Under the pieces are notes generated by a model. The model saw only the letters and a program-made list of their open reading frames with translations, had not been told where the DNA came from and did not search any database. Shown here piece after piece: positions 49,573 to 59,500 of a DNA stretch of 64,000 nucleotides. The translations under genes were made by a program, and so were the position numbers. The first letter of the stretch is position 1; each line of letters starts with the position of its first letter. Source of the DNA: Streptomyces sp. CB02980 (GTDB lineage Bacteria > Actinomycetota > Actinomycetes > Streptomycetales > Streptomycetaceae); NCBI RefSeq assembly GCF_014451325.2, contig NZ_JACSCH020000010.1:40331-104330 (forward strand), read 5' to 3'.

Positions 49573-51966
49573 GTGGACGAAAGCGCGGGCAGCGGCACCG
49601 AGGACGTCTTCGCCGACGGCCGGATGGCCGCCGTGCTCACCGGTCTCATGCGGGACACCGAAGCCTCGGTGGGGCTGGTCTACCTGCTGATCCCGGGGGA
49701 CCGGATGCTGCGCCTGGTGCTCATCTCGGGCCTGTCCCGGGAGATCGCCGCGCCCTGGGTACGGATCCCGGTCGACGCCCCGATCCCGGTCGCCGACGCC
49801 ATCCGCGAGCGGAAGCTCGTATGGCTGAGCGGCCTGCAGGACATCGCCCACCGCTATCCGCGGATCGGGATCGTGCTGCCGTACGACTTCATGCTGGCGG
49901 CGGTCCCCATCGCCGACGACACGACCGTATGGGGCGGTGTCGTCCTGCTCTGGCCGGTCTCGCACGCGCCGGAGCTCGACGCGCGCGAACACGAGACGCT
50001 CGACGCCCACGGCCGTCTGTCGGCACGGTTGCTGCGGCGGGCCGCCGACCAGGATCCCCCACCGCCTCACCCCACCGAACCGTTGGTCGTCCACCCGGAG
50101 CGCCCCTCCGAGGCCGACCCGGCCCTCGCGGCGGCCGCACTCGACCTCGCGGAGCGGCTGCCGGTGGGGTGTTGCGCCCTGGACCTCGACGGGCGCATCA
50201 CGTTCATCAACACCGCCGGCGCCGAGCTGGTGAACGCCGGCGCGGCCGCGCTCCTCGGCAGACGGCCGTGGGAGACGCTGTTGTGGCTGAACGACCCCGC
50301 CTTCGAGGACCGCTACCGCGCCGCGGTCGTGACCCGGCGGCCGACGTCGTTCACGGTGCTGCGAGGGCCGGCGACGTCGTTGCTGTTCGAGCTCTACCCG
50401 GACGCGACCGGCATCAGTGTGCTCATGATCCCGAAGGCGGACGGGGCACTGCCCCACGACGGGCCGCCCGGGCCACAGGACGGGCCCGTCCCCTATGAGG
50501 GCTCCGTCCGCGGGGCCGCGACGGCCCCCGGGGATGCGGCTGCTCCCGGGGCCGCGACGGCCCCCGCCTCAGGGACCGCCCCCGCCTCAGGGACCGGTCC
50601 GGGCTCCGCGACCGCCCCCGCCTCAGGGACCGGTCCGGGCTCCGCGACCGCCCCCGCCTCAGGGACCGGTCCGGGCTCCGCGACCGTCCCCGGCTCAGCC
50701 GCCGCCCCCGCGACCGCCTCCGTCCCGACGCTGCCGAACCGCCCCGGCGAGCCGGTCGGTGCGACCGCCGTCTACCAGCTCATGCATCTGGCGGCGTCCC
50801 TGGCCGAGGCGGCCGGCGTGCGCGACGTCGTCGATCTGGTCGCCGACCAGATCGTGCCCGCGTTCGGCCCGGAAGGCCTCGTTCTCATGAGCGTCGACGA
50901 GGGCCGACTCCGCGTCATCGGCCACCGCGGCTACAGCGACGAGTTCATCGATCACTTCGACGGCAAGCCGCTCACGGCGCCGGTCGCCGACGCCCAGGTG
51001 CTCTCCACCGGCGTCCCCGTCTTCTTCCCCACGTACGAGGACCTTCGCCGCGCCCATCCCCAGGCCCCGCGCTACGAGGGCCGCCACGCCTGGGCGTTCC
51101 TGCCCCTGATCGCCTCCGGCCGTCCCGTGGGCTCGCTGGTCCTCTCGTACGGTCGGCCTCGTCCCTTCCCGTCGGCGGAGCGCGCGCTGCTCACCTCGCT
51201 GGCCGGGCTCATCGCCCAGGCCCTGGACAGGGCCCGGCTGTACGACGCCAACCGCTCGCTCGCGCGGAGCCTGCAGAACGTTCTGCTGCCGCACCATCTG
51301 ACCTCGCTCCCGGGTCTCGACGTCGCCGCCCGCTATCTGCCGGCGGGTCACGGCATGGACATCGGCGGGGACTTCTACGACCTCGTCCGTGCGACTCCGA
51401 CCTCCGTCGTCGCCGTCATCGGTGACGTCCAGGGACACAACACGACCGCCGCCGCGCTCATGGGGCAGGTGAGGACCGCCGTCCACGCGCACGCGACGGC
51501 GGGCGCGTCACCCGGCGGCATCCTGGCGCGCACGAACCGGCTGCTCGACGACCTCGACGCCGACCGCTTCACGAGTTGTCTGATCGCCGAGTTCGACCTC
51601 GCCCGACACCGGCTGCGACTGGCGAGCGCGGGCCATCCGCCGCCGCTCCTGCGCCGGGCGGACGGCAGCGCCGAGGTGCTGGAGGTCCCGCCGGGGCTCC
51701 TCCTGGGGATCGCGACGGATGTCACGTACGACACCATGGAACTGCCCTGGGAGCCCGGCTCCGTGCTCGCCCTGTACACCGACGGTCTCGTCGAGGCTCC
51801 GGGCCTCGACATCGGCACCGCCATGGCGGATCTGGCGGAGCGGCTCGGGGTGTCGGGCGCCCCTGATCTGGACCGGCTCGCGGACGAGCTGACCCTGCAT
51901 GTCAGGGACGCCGCGCACAGGACCGACGACGTGGCCCTCCTCCTGGTACGGAGACCGCCGCGGTAG
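49573..51966 (+). CDS. GAF-PAS-GAF sensor with SpoIIE-type PP2C phosphatase
   Basis: 797 residues, cytoplasmic. GAF domain (about 20-150; VGLVYLLIPGDRMLRLVLIS), PAS domain (about 180-290; LPVGCCALDLDGRITFINTA), a low-complexity Ala/Gly/Pro/Ser/Thr linker (about 320-390) built from 36-base DNA repeats, a second GAF (about 400-550; VVDLVADQIVPAFGPEGLVL) and a PP2C phosphatase (about 570-797) with GMDIGGDFYDLV, VIGDVQGHN and ALYTDGLVE metal-binding motifs. Such proteins dephosphorylate anti-anti-sigma factors in response to signals; no partner is adjacent. GTG 49573 is preferred over GTG 49564 for the GGTGAG just upstream. Confidence 0.9.
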   Translation: MDESAGSGTEDVFADGRMAAVLTGLMRDTEASVGLVYLLIPGDRMLRLVLISGLSREIAAPWVRIPVDAPIPVADAIRERKLVWLSGLQDIAHRYPRIGIVLPYDFMLAAVPIADDTTVWGGVVLLWPVSHAPELDAREHETLDAHGRLSARLLRRAADQDPPPPHPTEPLVVHPERPSEADPALAAAALDLAERLPVGCCALDLDGRITFINTAGAELVNAGAAALLGRRPWETLLWLNDPAFEDRYRAAVVTRRPTSFTVLRGPATSLLFELYPDATGISVLMIPKADGALPHDGPPGPQDGPVPYEGSVRGAATAPGDAAAPGAATAPASGTAPASGTGPGSATAPASGTGPGSATAPASGTGPGSATVPGSAAAPATASVPTLPNRPGEPVGATAVYQLMHLAASLAEAAGVRDVVDLVADQIVPAFGPEGLVLMSVDEGRLRVIGHRGYSDEFIDHFDGKPLTAPVADAQVLSTGVPVFFPTYEDLRRAHPQAPRYEGRHAWAFLPLIASGRPVGSLVLSYGRPRPFPSAERALLTSLAGLIAQALDRARLYDANRSLARSLQNVLLPHHLTSLPGLDVAARYLPAGHGMDIGGDFYDLVRATPTSVVAVIGDVQGHNTTAAALMGQVRTAVHAHATAGASPGGILARTNRLLDDLDADRFTSCLIAEFDLARHRLRLASAGHPPPLLRRADGSAEVLEVPPGLLLGIATDVTYDTMELPWEPGSVLALYTDGLVEAPGLDIGTAMADLAERLGVSGAPDLDRLADELTLHVRDAAHRTDDVALLLVRRPPR
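50575..50682 (+). repeat. Three tandem 36-bp repeats inside the phosphatase gene
   Basis: Exact copies of a unit encoding TAPASGTGPGSA (50575-50610, 50611-50646, 50647-50682). In-frame, so copy number changes only alter linker length. Confidence 0.9.
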
Positions 51967-52058
51967 CCGACGCCGTCGTCCTCGCGGTGACTCGGGCCAC
52001 CGGCTTCGTGTCGTACGAGGCAGGCCCCGCCCCGACCCGGCGACCTATGCTCTGAAGT

Positions 52059-52742
52059 GTGGTGAACCCCAGCGATCTCCAGGACTCCTCGGCCGGCCCC
52101 GTCGGCTCCGCCCCCGAGCTGCTCGCCCTGCACGCCGTACGGCTCAAGGGCGTGGCCGACGACGAGGAGGCGGCGGCGCGCTACGGGCTCGACCCCGAGG
52201 TCGTACGGGAAGCGCTGCTCGACCACGAGGCGAGGGGCTGGGTGACCCGGCGGGCGTTCGCCGGGACGCGGGGGTGGACCCTGACCGACTCCGGCCGGGC
52301 CGAGGGGGAGCGGCAGCTCGCCGGGGAGCTGGCGGGGGCGGGGCTCGGACCCTTCGTGCGGGAGCGGTACGAGACGTTCCTCGCCCACAACGCCCGTTGT
52401 CTCCGGGCGTGCACCGACTGGCAGTTGCGGCCGGACGGCGCGGGGCGGCTGGCCGTCAACGACCACGGGGACGCGGCGTGGGACGGGCGGGTGCTCGACG
52501 AACTCACCGAACTGGGCGGGGTCATCGACCTGCTGTCGGAGGAGCTGGGGACGAGGATCGGCCGCCTCGACGGGTACGGCCCCCGCTTCACGGGCGCGCT
52601 CGCACGGGTCCGGCGCGGCGAACTGTCATGGGTCGACCGGGTCAAGGCGGACTCGTGCCACACGGTGTGGATGGAACTCCACGAGGACCTGCTCGCCACC
52701 CTCGGCATCGCCCGAGGCGAGGAGCCCGCGGCGCGCTCCTAG
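52059..52742 (+). CDS. Winged-helix transcriptional regulator-like protein
   Basis: 227 residues. The N-terminal ~75 residues look like a winged helix (SAPELLALHAVRLKGVADDE, LDPEVVREALLDHEARGWVT, GWTLTDSGRAEGE). The C-terminal part (about 85-225) is helical with YETFLAHNARCLRACTDWQL and RVKADSCHTVWMELHEDLLA; no known ligand domain recognised. A -10-like TATGCT ends seven bases before GTG 52059, so the message is probably leaderless. It stands between the phosphatase and lanthipeptide genes; link to either is unproven. Confidence 0.75.
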   Translation: MVNPSDLQDSSAGPVGSAPELLALHAVRLKGVADDEEAAARYGLDPEVVREALLDHEARGWVTRRAFAGTRGWTLTDSGRAEGERQLAGELAGAGLGPFVRERYETFLAHNARCLRACTDWQLRPDGAGRLAVNDHGDAAWDGRVLDELTELGGVIDLLSEELGTRIGRLDGYGPRFTGALARVRRGELSWVDRVKADSCHTVWMELHEDLLATLGIARGEEPAARS

Positions 52743-52994
52743 GGGGTGTCGTGCCGGGCTCGCGGCGTGCCGCTGCATCCCGTACGCGTCGTCGGCGATC
52801 GCGGTGGGGCGGCCGGCGGCGTTCTTGGTCCGTCCGACCGGCGGCCGACCCGGCTCCCCCACGCGCGGCCGTCGGCCTCCGTCGCCGTCCGGTGGAAAAC
52901 ATGGGGGGATGTTCCCCATGCCCCGCGGGCCCACCCCGTACGAGGATCGGACGTGGCCCGGAGCGGGGGGCCGGGTCGGTTCGAGGAGGGGGCG

Positions 52995-55900
52995 ATGGCG
53001 GTGAGAGCCGGGCATGAGCGGGCGGCGACGTCGCTGTCGGCGATCGAGCGGTGGTGGGACAGCGGGCTGGTCCGCGACGACGGGGACGCGGAACGGCCGG
53101 ACTGGGCCGTGCTGGCCGAGGAGGCCGTGGCCGCCGCTCCCGAGAGGGCCGTGGCCACCGTGCCCACGGGGGAGTTGCCTGGGCTCAGCGGATTCGAATG
53201 GGTCCTGCGGCCGTTCACCGGCTGTGCCGGGGCGCGGTTGGAGCGGTGTCTGTCGGGCCGGGCGCGCGAGCTGGTGGACATGACCGCCGTACGGGACGAC
53301 CTGGAGCGGCAGCTCAGCGGCAGGCTGGCGCGGGCCGCCGCGCGGACGCTCGTCCTCGAACTGCACGAGGCGCGTAGCGCCGGGCGGCTCGAAGGGGACG
53401 ACTCGCGGGCCCGGTTCCGGGACTTCCTGGCGCGTACCGCTTCCCGGCGCGGACTCTCCGACCTGCTGGCCGGGCGTCCCGTACTCGCGCGGATCCTCGG
53501 GAGGGCGGCGCTCGACGCGGCGGATGCGGTGGCGGAGGCGCTGGAACGGCTCGCGGACGACCACGCCCTGCTGATGACCTCCGGCCTTCCGAAGAAGTCC
53601 GGCGGCGACCCGGGGCCGCTCGTGGGCATCGGGCCCGGCGCCGGCGACGGCCACCGGGGCGGGCGCACCGTGATGCTGCTGAGCTTCGCCGACGGCACGC
53701 GGCTGGTGTACAAGCCACGCCCCCTCGCCGTACACCGCCACTTCAACGACCTCGTCGCCTGGTTCAACGGGCTCCCCGGCACCGTGGACCTGCGCACCCT
53801 CCGGCTGCTCGACCGGGGCGCGTACGGATGGGTGGAGTTCGTCGCCGCCCGCCCCTGTGCCTCATCGGCGGAGGTCGAGACGTTCTACCGCCGGCAGGGC
53901 GCGCTGCTCGCGCTGCTGCACCTGCTCGACGGGACCGACCTGCACCACGAGAACCTGATCGCCGTCGGCGCGCACCCGGTCCTCGTCGACGTGGAGACCC
54001 TGTTCCATCCGCCGCTGCCGGGCTCAGACACGTCCGACCCCGCGGCCCGCGCGCTCCACGGCTCGGTGCACCGGGTCGGGTTGCTGCCGCAGCTCCTGGT
54101 CGGCGACCACAGTGCTCTGGACGTGTCCGCGGTCGGCGGTGGCCGTGAGGGCGTGTCGCCCGTCGAACGCGCGGACTTCGCCGACGCCGGCACCGACCGG
54201 ATGCGACTGGTGCGCAGGGCCGGGACGTTCGGCGAATCCGCCAACCTGCCAAGGGCGGCGGACGGCGGGCCCGTCGACCCGGGAGCCCACATCGACGCGC
54301 TCTGCGCCGGGTTCCGGGCCGGGTATACGGCCATGGGCGCGGCGGCGGGCGAACTGCACGGCGACTCCGGCCTGTTGAGGTCGTTCGAGGAGGACGAGGT
54401 ACGGGTGGTCGTGCGTCCCACCTGGGTGTACTCGCTGCTGCTCGACGAGTCGACGCATCCTGACCTCCTGAAGGACGCGAACGCTCGCCAGCGTGTCCTG
54501 GAGACCCTGCGGACCGAGCAGTTCGGACCGGTCCTCGCACCCGGTGTGATCGACGAGGAGATCGCCCAACTCTGGTCCGGAGACGTGCCGTTGTTCACCG
54601 CCAGGCCCGGTCGCGACGGCCTCTGGGGTGCACCCGGACGACCGCCGGCGGACCGTACGGACCTGCCGGGCATCGCCCGCGTCACCGCGAAGCTCGACGC
54701 CCTGGACACCGTCGACCGGCAGGACCAGGAGTGGATCGTACGGGCGGCGATGGCGACGACCTCCCGCGTCCCCGCACACCGGCCGGTCGCGGGGCGGCGC
54801 ACCCGTACCGCGGGACGCGCCCCCGAGCCGGAGCGGCTGCTCTCGGCGGCCAGGTCCGTCGGGGATGAGCTGGTCTCCCTCGCGTACCGCGAAGGGCCGC
54901 GCAGCAACTGGATCGGCCTGGAGCTTCTCGACGACCGCTACTGGCGGATCGGTCCGATGGCGGCCGACCTGGCCGACGGCTACACCGGACCGGCGCTGTT
55001 CCTGGCCCAGTTGGCGGCCCTCACCGGCGCCGGACACTACGCGGAGGCCGCCCGCACGGCCCTGACGCCGATGTCCGGCCTGCTCGAAGCGCTGCACGCA
55101 AGGCCCGAGGAACTCGGCGCGGTGGGCTCGGGGGCCTTCTCCGGACTCGGCGGCATCGCGTACGCCCTCGCCGAGACGGCACGGCTGCTGGACGATCCGG
55201 AGGTCGGCGCCTGGGCATCGGGCGCACTGCGGCTGGCCGCCGCGGCGACCGGGGTCGAGCCGGAGTACGGGGTGGGCGCGGGGCTCGCGGGCGGTCTTGT
55301 GGCGCTGACGGCCGCGCGCGGCGGTCGTACGGGTACGGGAACGAGCACGGGCGCGGGTACGGGTGGCGGTCCGGGCGCTGATCCGGAGATCGTGCGGGCT
55401 GCGCGGGCCTGCGCGGACCGGCTGGTCGGCGTCGCCCACTCTGTCGCGGCCGCCGAACCCGTGGATGCCGAACTTACCCCTCTCGGGCGGGGTTTCACGG
55501 AGGGGACTGCCGGGATCGGATGGGCTCTGATGAGGTTCGCCGAGGCCGAGGAAATCGCCGGTGAATCCGCCGAAGCCACCGTCGGGGACACCGCGGGGGC
55601 GGGGCGCCGGGCGGCCGAGCGGTACCGGCTGGCGGGACTGTCCGCGATCCGGGCGGCCGTCGGCGCGGATGCGCCGGACCGCGGCCCGGGTTCGGGCGGT
55701 GGCCCGGGTTCGGGCGGAGGCCGCAGGGGAGCCTCCGCCCCCACCCCGGGTGCCGGACTCGCGGGCACCGCCAGGGCCTCGGCCTGGTGCCGGGGAGACG
55801 CCGGCATCGCGCTCGCCGTGCTGGACGCACCCGGCGCCCTGACCGACCCGCACCTCGCGGCCTGGGCGCGGGGGACCGCCGAGCGACTGGGACAGAACGG

Positions 55901-56186
55901 GGCGGCTCCCGACGACAGCCTGTGCCACGGAGAGGCCGGCCTGTGCGAACTCCTCGGCCATACCGCGCTCCCCGAAGCGCGACCGCATTGGCTCCGCCGA
56001 GCAGGGGCGCTCCTCGCCTCCGTCGAGGAGAACGACGCCAGGAGCGGCGCCCCGGACGGAGTCCCGCACCCCGGCCTGTTGACCGGTCTCGCGGGGATCG
56101 GCCACGGACTCCTCCGGGCGGGATTCCCGGAGCGCGTACCGTCGCTCCTCCTCCTGCGCACCACGGAGGGGTACCAGGACCGCTGA
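52995..56186 (+). CDS. lanM: Class II lanthipeptide synthetase LanM
   Basis: 1063 residues. The N-terminal dehydratase domain (about 1-620) has TRLVYKPRPLAVHRHFND, LLDGTDLHHENLIA and PVLVDVETLFHPPL: the phosphorylation/elimination residues of CylM-type enzymes. The C-terminal LanC-like cyclase (about 640-1060) keeps all three zinc ligands: Cys in SAWCRGDAGIAL and Cys-His in SLCHGEAGLCEL. Two Gly-rich inserts (about 775-795 and 895-915) lie in the cyclase. ATG 52995 follows GAGGAGGGGG. The gene product normally dehydrates Ser/Thr and adds Cys thiols to form (methyl)lanthionine, but the adjacent precursor has no Cys. Confidence 0.93.
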   Translation: MAVRAGHERAATSLSAIERWWDSGLVRDDGDAERPDWAVLAEEAVAAAPERAVATVPTGELPGLSGFEWVLRPFTGCAGARLERCLSGRARELVDMTAVRDDLERQLSGRLARAAARTLVLELHEARSAGRLEGDDSRARFRDFLARTASRRGLSDLLAGRPVLARILGRAALDAADAVAEALERLADDHALLMTSGLPKKSGGDPGPLVGIGPGAGDGHRGGRTVMLLSFADGTRLVYKPRPLAVHRHFNDLVAWFNGLPGTVDLRTLRLLDRGAYGWVEFVAARPCASSAEVETFYRRQGALLALLHLLDGTDLHHENLIAVGAHPVLVDVETLFHPPLPGSDTSDPAARALHGSVHRVGLLPQLLVGDHSALDVSAVGGGREGVSPVERADFADAGTDRMRLVRRAGTFGESANLPRAADGGPVDPGAHIDALCAGFRAGYTAMGAAAGELHGDSGLLRSFEEDEVRVVVRPTWVYSLLLDESTHPDLLKDANARQRVLETLRTEQFGPVLAPGVIDEEIAQLWSGDVPLFTARPGRDGLWGAPGRPPADRTDLPGIARVTAKLDALDTVDRQDQEWIVRAAMATTSRVPAHRPVAGRRTRTAGRAPEPERLLSAARSVGDELVSLAYREGPRSNWIGLELLDDRYWRIGPMAADLADGYTGPALFLAQLAALTGAGHYAEAARTALTPMSGLLEALHARPEELGAVGSGAFSGLGGIAYALAETARLLDDPEVGAWASGALRLAAAATGVEPEYGVGAGLAGGLVALTAARGGRTGTGTSTGAGTGGGPGADPEIVRAARACADRLVGVAHSVAAAEPVDAELTPLGRGFTEGTAGIGWALMRFAEAEEIAGESAEATVGDTAGAGRRAAERYRLAGLSAIRAAVGADAPDRGPGSGGGPGSGGGRRGASAPTPGAGLAGTARASAWCRGDAGIALAVLDAPGALTDPHLAAWARGTAERLGQNGAAPDDSLCHGEAGLCELLGHTALPEARPHWLRRAGALLASVEENDARSGAPDGVPHPGLLTGLAGIGHGLLRAGFPERVPSLLLLRTTEGYQDR

Positions 56187-56277
56187 ACCGCACCACGGAC
56201 GACCGCAGGGCACACACGACCCGCACCATCCACGGCACGACCACCACTCCCGCGGACACGAAGGACGAGTGAGGACC

Positions 56278-56478
56278 ATGCAGATCAGTGACTCGGTGAC
56301 GTACGTCAACGGCGGCGCCGGCGCGGAGGCCGCGGCCCAGGACGACCCGGTGGGCGAGGTGACGCTCGGCACCGGCGGCATGCTGGGGCGGCGCAGCCGG
56401 CTGCTCAGGACGGCCGATCTGGACACGGTCGCCACGTGGGACATGCCCTACACCACGGGCACCATCACGGTGTCCTGA
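56278..56478 (+). CDS. lanA: Lanthipeptide precursor peptide without cysteine
   Basis: 66 residues, begins MQISDSVTYVNGGAGAEAAA. It has a Gly-Gly site at TLGTGG|ML (residues about 29-36), typical of class II leaders cut by C39 proteases. The likely core begins MLGRRSRLLRTADL and ends with the segment TVATWDMPYTTGTITVS: seven Thr and two Ser but no Cys. GAGGACC lies just before ATG 56278; a GTG at 56269 is possible. It directly follows lanM, with no exporter or protease gene nearby. Without Cys it cannot form lanthionine; a peptide carrying dehydroamino acids is possible. Alternatively, the true substrate lies elsewhere. Confidence 0.72.
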   Translation: MQISDSVTYVNGGAGAEAAAQDDPVGEVTLGTGGMLGRRSRLLRTADLDTVATWDMPYTTGTITVS

Positions 56479-56551
56479 CGCGAGAGCGGGCGTGGGCCGG
56501 GGGCTCCCCGGCCCACTGCCGTGCACGAAAAGGATCAAGTAGCCTGCGGAC

Positions 56552-59500
56552 ATGCGTGCGACGTCGTCGGTCATCGTGGGGCGGGACGCCGAGATCGAGT
56601 TACTCGACGAGGCCCTGGAGAGCGCCCGGAGGGGCGCCGGAAGGGCCGTGTTCCTCGTCGGCGAGGCGGGGATCGGCAAGTCCAGGCTGGCCGGCGAGTG
56701 CGCTCTTCGCGCCTACGACCGGGACATGCCGGTGCTGCGCGGCCGCGCCACGTCCACCGGGCTCGTCGTCCCCTTCCGGCCGCTGGTCGAGGCACTGTCC
56801 TCACGGTTCCGGGCGGCCGGAGCACCGGACGATCCGGAACTCGACCCCTACCGGCCCGCCTTGGCCGGCCTGGTGCCGGAATGGCGGGCCGCCGCGACAG
56901 CGCCCGGATACGCCATCTCGCTCGTCGAACTGGCCGAGGCGCTCCTCAGGCTGCTCGCCGTGCTGGGGCGCGAACGCGGCTGCGTGATCCTCCTGGAGGA
57001 CCTGCACGACTCCGACACCGAGACGATCGCGGTCGTCGAGTACGTCGCCGACAACGTGGCGGACCTCCCGGTCCTGCTGGTCGGCACGCTCCGGCCCGAT
57101 CCGGGACCGGCGCTGGACCTCGCGCTCGCCGCCGAGCTGCGCAACACGGCCTCGGTGGCGGAGCTGGGGCCGCTGGACGAGACAGCCGTACGGAACATGG
57201 TGGACGCGTGTCTGGACGCGGCCCCGGGCGAGGTGCCCCCGGCCGCACATCGGCACCTCTCGCAGCGCGCGGGCGGGAACCCGTACCTCGTGGAGGTGCT
57301 GCTGGCCGACCTGCTGGACATGGGGCGGCTGAGCAGGGCGGACGATGGATGGCTGCTCGCCGACCACGGCGAGGCGACCGTTCCCACGGGAGCGGTCCGC
57401 AGCTGGGCGCGCCGTCTCGCCCGGCTCGACGAGCCGGTGCGCGAACTGCTCCTCATCGCGGCGACGCTCGGCGGCCGGTTCTCGGTCGGGGCGCTGAGAG
57501 TGGTGACCGGGCTCGACGACCGGGCCCTCTTCGCCCACCTCCGGTCCGCCTCCGAGGCCGGGATCATCGCCCCGGACGGGGCGGCCCACGACCACTACAC
57601 GTTTCGACATGTCCTGACCGCGGACGCGCTCAGGGCGTCGTTGCCGCCCGCCGAGCAGGCCGCGCTCGCCCGCCGCGCGGCCCAGGCGATCGAGGAGTCC
57701 GCCGTCCCGCCGCTCTCCTGTGATCGGCCGGGCGAACTCTCGGGAGAGCAGCGCCAGTTGGTGGCCACGCTCCGACTCGCGGCCGGTGACAAGGTGGCGG
57801 CCTCCCGACAGTTCGCCCAGGTCGGCCGACAGATGCTGGACGCCGGCGCCTCGGGATCGGCCGCCGTGCTCCTCGAACGCGCCCGGGGCCTCGCGGCCGA
57901 CGGAGAACGGGACGAAGTCACGGTCCAACTGGCCATCGCCCAGGCCGAGTCCGGGCGGACCGACGTGGCTTCCGCGCTGCTCGACGACCTGGCACCGGTG
58001 CCGGTCGGATCCCCCGCGGCGGAGGAGCGGGCCCAGGCGCACACCCAGGTCGCCTGGGTCGCGACGATGGCCGAGCGGCAGCAGGAGGCACGGCGCCGGA
58101 TCCGGGCGGCCCGCGCCCTGCTCGGGGCCGAGCCGCGCCCGGAGCAGGAGGCGGCGCTCGTGGTCGTCGAGGGCCATCTGGCGCTCCTGCCGGAGCAGGA
58201 CGGCCAGGAGGGCGTGGGCAGCGGACCGCGTCCGGCCGACCGAGACGGAGAGGGCGACCCCGGGAGCCCGGCCGGCCGGGGCGGAGAGGGTGCCGGACGG
58301 GGCTCGGCGGGCCGGGGCGGTCGCGAGCGGCTGAAGGAGGCGGAACGTTCCGCCAGAAGCGCCGCGCTCACCGCGGAACAGCGCGGCCGGCCCGTCGTGG
58401 CCTGCCAGGCCTGGCAGCTCCTCGCCCTGCTGTCCCGGCAGCGCGGGTTCGACGAGGCCGACGCCTGTCTGGTGCGGATGCTGGAGGTCGCCGAGAAGCA
58501 CCGGCTCGCGGTGTCGCGGGCCGAGGCCCTGGTACGGCTCGGCACCAACGCGTTCATGCGGACCGGAGAGGCGACGCAGCTGGAGACCGCCCGCGCGGCG
58601 GCGCACGAACTCGGCTCGCTGACCGTGCTCCAGACCGTCGACGGGCTGCTCGCCATGCAGAGCGTCCTCGCCGGACGATGGGACCGGGCCCGGGAGATCG
58701 TCGATCGTTCCGTGGAGGCGAGTGCCCGCCTCCAGAACCTGTCGGCGCACCGCTATCTGCTCCTCGTCGACGCCACGCTCGCCGCTCACCAGGGGCGGGG
58801 CCGCGAACAGGAACGAGCCCTCGTCCGGTTCCGCCGCGCGGGCGGCGAGGAGTCGATGCTGGTACCCCTGCAACGTGGACTGTGTCAGGCCGTCGGCGCG
58901 CTCATGGCGGAGGACCGGAGACGGGCCGCGGCCGAGCTCGACGCGGCGCTCGCCTGGGAGCGGGAGCACCCCAGCTTCTTCTACCTCAGCGGGCGGTACG
59001 GGCTCCGCCCGCTGTTGCGGATCCTCGACGGCGATCGCACCGGTGGGAAGGCGGGGGGCGACGGGGAGGCGGGCGGCGGTGGCGGCACGTACGGAGGCGG
59101 CGGCGCCCACGGAGGCGCCGGCGGAGGCCGGGAGGCGTATCGGGAGGCGCTCGCCTCACCGGGCGGTCAGTTGGCCTGGAACCGGATGTTCCTCGGGATG
59201 GCGGACGCGGTCCTGCGCGGCCGGGACGGCGACCCCGACGGCGCGCGGCGCGCGGTGGAGGAGGCCGGCCGCGCGGCGACGGTGTTCCCGCAGGCCTGGC
59301 ATCTCGCCCTGCGGCTGGTCGCCGAGGCGGCGCTCGCCGACTCCTGGGGCGAACCGGTCGCCTGGCTGCGGACGGCCGAGGAGTACTTCCACGAGGCGGG
59401 CGTACAGCCCGTGGCCGGCGCCTGCCGGGCGCTGCTGCGGCAGGCGGGCGTCAGCGTGCCGCAGCGCCGGGGCGGCCGGGAGCGGATCCCGGCGGAGCTG

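Noticed and set aside
50575..50682. Tandem repeats considered as a CRISPR array
   Set aside because: Units are contiguous without unique spacers and encode an in-frame linker.
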